From assembly GCA_020632665.1 (NCBI GenBank), contig JACKFC010000009.1, forward strand, positions 62,001 through 126,000: DNA of 64,000 bases, in the 5' to 3' direction. The first letter of the stretch is position 1. Each line of letters opens with the position of its first letter. Shown here piece after piece: positions 61,796 to 64,000 of this stretch. Source of the stretch: Deltaproteobacteria bacterium. GTDB taxonomy: Bacteria; Myxococcota_A; UBA9042. A program made the translations under genes and the position numbers. Under the pieces are notes generated by a model. The model was not told the origin of the DNA, did no database searches, and worked only from the letters and a program-made list of their open reading frames with translations.

Positions 61796-63246
61796 TGAGG
61801 GCGACGCGACGCGCGCTGCTGCCGACCCTCGCGACCTTGGTCGGGCTGCTCGGGCTGCTCGGGCCGGCGAGCGCGTTTGCCTTCGCTGGCGCCGACGAGA
61901 TCGGCGACCTCCCCGCCGGCGCGACGATCAGCGCCGACCACACGCTGCGCCTCGACCTCGACGCGGCGATCAAGCTCGCCCTGCGCCGCTCGCCCCTGCT
62001 GCCGGCCGCCGCTGCTGGCGTCGACGGCGTCCGCGCGAAATTGGCCGAGGCCAAAGCGGCGATGCTACCGAGCTTCGAAGCGACGGGCTTCTTCTCGGTG
62101 ATGCCGACGAAGCGGGCCGGCACCAGCGGCGCGGATTGGATCAACGATTGGGATTGGTCCGAGCTGCGTCCGCTGGCGACCGTGCAGCTGACCTTCACCC
62201 AGGTGCTGACCACCTTCGGCAAGCTGACGGTGCTGGAGCAGATGGCCCACGTCGGCCTGCGCATCGCCGAGGCGCTGCGCGAGGTGGCGATCGGCGAGCT
62301 GCGCTACCAGCTCGCGCAGGCCTGGTGGGGCCTGGTGATGGCCGCCGACCTCGACGATCTGGCGCGTCAGGGCCGCAGCAAGATGGAGGCCGAGCGCGAG
62401 CGCCTCGAGACGATGCGGGACGACGGCGAGGAGGGCTACGACCCCGCCGATATGGTGCGGCTGCTCGAGCTCGAGGCCGAATTCGAGGAGAAGGTCCGCG
62501 CCGCCGAGCGGGCCCGCGACCTGGCGCAAGACGCGCTGCGCCTCTCGCTGGCGCTGCCGCCGCATTGGCAGATCGAGCCGGATCGCCGGGTGCTCGAGGC
62601 GATCGAATACACGCTGCTGCCGATCACGGCCTACGAGAGCCTGGCGGTCGCCAACCACCCGCGCGAGCTCTCCCGCCGCGGCGGCGTGCAGGTGAAGTGG
62701 GAGGCGTTGCGCTACGAGCGCTTCAAGCTGCTGCCGGATCTGGTGATCACCGGTCGCTTGGCGACGACCTACGCCCCGGGCTTGCAGCAGACCAACGACA
62801 GCCTGGCAGACAACCCGACCAACCCGACGCAGAGCGGCGCCGGCGTCGCCTTGCGCTGGCGGCTCGACGTCTTTCGGCAATTCGCCAAGATCGATCAGGC
62901 CGAAGCGGCGTACCGTTACAGCCGCGAGCAGGCCAAGATCGAGATGCAGAAGACCCGCGCCGCAATCCGCAACCTCTGGCGGGAAGTGCGTGATCGACAG
63001 GCCGTGCTGGCGTTGCAGGCCAAGGCGATGCGGGCGACGCGCGGCCAGCTGGCGCAGGCCGCCGACCTCGCCGACAAGGGGCTGGGCAGCCGCGCCGCGG
63101 CGCAGCGGGCGTTGGAGCGCTACGTCCGCCGGCACATCGCCTACGCCGAGCACGTCTACCGCTACAACGTCGGGATCGCCGAGCTCAGCCGCGCCGTCGG
63201 CACCGACGTGCGGGCGATGCAACCCGCGCCTGCCAAAGCGCCCTGA
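61795..63246 (+). CDS. TolC-family outer-membrane efflux protein
   Basis: 483 residues. A signal peptide (about 1-30), then the two-repeat TolC layout with long coiled helices (LRYQLAQAWWGLVMAADLDDLARQG, VRAAERARDLAQDALRLSL, REQAKIEMQKTRAAIRNLWREVRDRQAVLALQ). Trimeric outer-membrane channel with a periplasmic tunnel, for type I or RND export. Translationally coupled to the oxidoreductase. The inner-membrane partner is not in the window and may follow. Confidence 0.85.
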   Translation: MRATRRALLPTLATLVGLLGLLGPASAFAFAGADEIGDLPAGATISADHTLRLDLDAAIKLALRRSPLLPAAAAGVDGVRAKLAEAKAAMLPSFEATGFFSVMPTKRAGTSGADWINDWDWSELRPLATVQLTFTQVLTTFGKLTVLEQMAHVGLRIAEALREVAIGELRYQLAQAWWGLVMAADLDDLARQGRSKMEAERERLETMRDDGEEGYDPADMVRLLELEAEFEEKVRAAERARDLAQDALRLSLALPPHWQIEPDRRVLEAIEYTLLPITAYESLAVANHPRELSRRGGVQVKWEALRYERFKLLPDLVITGRLATTYAPGLQQTNDSLADNPTNPTQSGAGVALRWRLDVFRQFAKIDQAEAAYRYSREQAKIEMQKTRAAIRNLWREVRDRQAVLALQAKAMRATRGQLAQAADLADKGLGSRAAAQRALERYVRRHIAYAEHVYRYNVGIAELSRAVGTDVRAMQPAPAKAP

Positions 63247-63317
63247 ATCACCGCAGGCTCCGCCGCGTCTTGGGATCGGCGTGGATGCCGATGTTCCCGC
63301 GCCGAAGGAGTTCGACG

Positions 63318-63974
63318 ATGCCGACCGCCCGATTCGCACCCCGCTGGTCCCTACTCTTCGCCCTGGCGGCGCTGCCCTCGGTCGCGACCAATGCCGCCGC
63401 TGCCGAGCCGACCGCCGCCGCGCCGGCCGCTGCCGAACCCGCTGCACCGGCCGAGTCGCCGCGCGCGGTGATCCAGCGCCTGACCCGCGAGCTCGAGACC
63501 CTGGTCGCGAAGGAGAAGGCGCTTCCGGCGCTGCACGCGGCGATCGCCAAGGTTGTCTCGGGCCAGATCGACTACGACGAGATGGGCCGCCGCGCGCTCG
63601 GCGAGACCTACACCGGGCAGAGCGACGCCGAGCGGGCGACGTTCCGCGAGCTGCTGGCGAAGATGGTCGAGCGCTCCTACGTCGACCGCTTCGAGCCGGG
63701 CCGCAAGGTCGACGTACGGATCGCCGAGAAGGTGCGCACCGGCAAGGGTGGCCGGGCCCAGGTCAAGACGGTGGTCAGGGTCGGCAAGACCCGCGCCGAC
63801 GTCGCCTACTCGCTGCATCCCGTGCAGGGCAAGTGGATGATCTACGATATCGTGGTCGACGAGGCGAGCCAGCTCTCGGGCTACCGCACCTCGTTCCGTA
63901 AGATCGTGAAGAGCGAGGGCTGGAAGGGCCTCATCGCGCGGATGCGGAAGAGCGCCGCGGGCGACGCGAAGTAG
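63318..63974 (+). CDS. MlaC/Ttg2D-family phospholipid-binding protein
   Basis: 218 residues. Signal peptide (about 1-27), an Ala/Pro linker, then the MlaC domain (about 50-210: ALGETYTGQSDAERATFRELLAKMVERSYVDRF, YDIVVDEASQLSGYRTSFRKIV). MlaC ferries phospholipids through the periplasm; relatives serve hopanoid or other lipid traffic. AAGGAG precedes the ATG by 7 bases. It lies 71 bases after the TolC gene. The locus appears to continue past the window end, where an RND/MMPL or Mla permease would be expected. Confidence 0.88.
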   Translation: MPTARFAPRWSLLFALAALPSVATNAAAAEPTAAAPAAAEPAAPAESPRAVIQRLTRELETLVAKEKALPALHAAIAKVVSGQIDYDEMGRRALGETYTGQSDAERATFRELLAKMVERSYVDRFEPGRKVDVRIAEKVRTGKGGRAQVKTVVRVGKTRADVAYSLHPVQGKWMIYDIVVDEASQLSGYRTSFRKIVKSEGWKGLIARMRKSAAGDAK

Positions 63975-64000
63975 CGCCAGCGGAACACGTGGGGCGCGGC

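Overview
The window is very GC-rich (roughly 70% by eye) and gene-dense. Its content points to a Gram-negative bacterium of the Myxococcota / former Deltaproteobacteria, probably a poorly characterised lineage. Signs are an AgmX/PglI C-terminal-domain protein, a zinc-ribbon/TPR membrane protein, PEGA and kelch-like surface proteins, seven predicted lipoproteins including a 1953-residue CARDB/PPC mosaic with Cys-rich ends, rhomboid, TolC and MlaC proteins, and a SelB selenocysteine factor. The lineage call is inference; no rRNA or other phylogenetic marker of high resolution lies here. No tRNA, rRNA, IS element, phage gene or CRISPR array was seen, and no stretch above about 300 bases lacks a gene.

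Layout. 1-1553: end of a CBS-domain protein (likely cystathionine beta-synthase) and a cystathionine gamma-synthase/lyase. 1741-3489: AgmX/PglI-type membrane protein, ending at a bidirectional terminator shared with fur (minus strand). 4302-5516: membrane-anchored coiled coil with an Ala/Glu/Pro repeat tail. 5543-8166: Fur-box-like operator, feoA, feoB and a FeoB-associated Cys-rich protein. 8189-9619: CCA-adding/poly(A) polymerase-type enzyme (minus). 9828-22370: giant lipoprotein, a helical-repeat/propeller protein, a 40-residue basic protein, a methyltransferase-fold protein, tatB and a tatC with a 430-residue extra domain. 22444-25618 (minus): rho and an unknown protein. 25816-36382 (plus): PEGA protein, kelch-like lipoprotein, DUF2723 membrane protein, NERD-helicase, HEAT lipoprotein, a MurC-type ligase and MurD. 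Neighbouring genes overlap by 1-4 bases except for a 51-base gap before the NERD-helicase.

36359-47171 (minus) is nine tightly packed genes read as one unit: TPR/beta-barrel outer-membrane protein, membrane HEAT-repeat protein, processive GT2 synthase with an extra C-terminal domain, (alpha/alpha)-toroid lipoprotein, two further lipoproteins, rhomboid protease, TlpA-type thioredoxin and a membrane protein. I read it as a synthase-dependent polysaccharide production and export locus; it is the best candidate here for a functionally undescribed system. 47282-50239 (minus) is rpmF-rpiB-nrdR-ribD-ribE from a strong promoter. 50440-57947: a small unknown protein, selB, a zinc-ribbon/TPR protein, queA and rsmD. 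58076-63974: a lipoprotein, a J-domain/TPR protein, and an oxidoreductase-TolC-MlaC run that looks like the start of an envelope lipid-transport locus continuing off the window.

Promoters, where visible, follow TTGAC(C/A)-N16-18-TA(G/C)nnT, and several sit back to back between divergent genes. Many genes start with GTG or TTG at a start-stop overlap. Aspartate before tryptophan is written GAT far more often than elsewhere, a codon-context bias that crosses the whole window.
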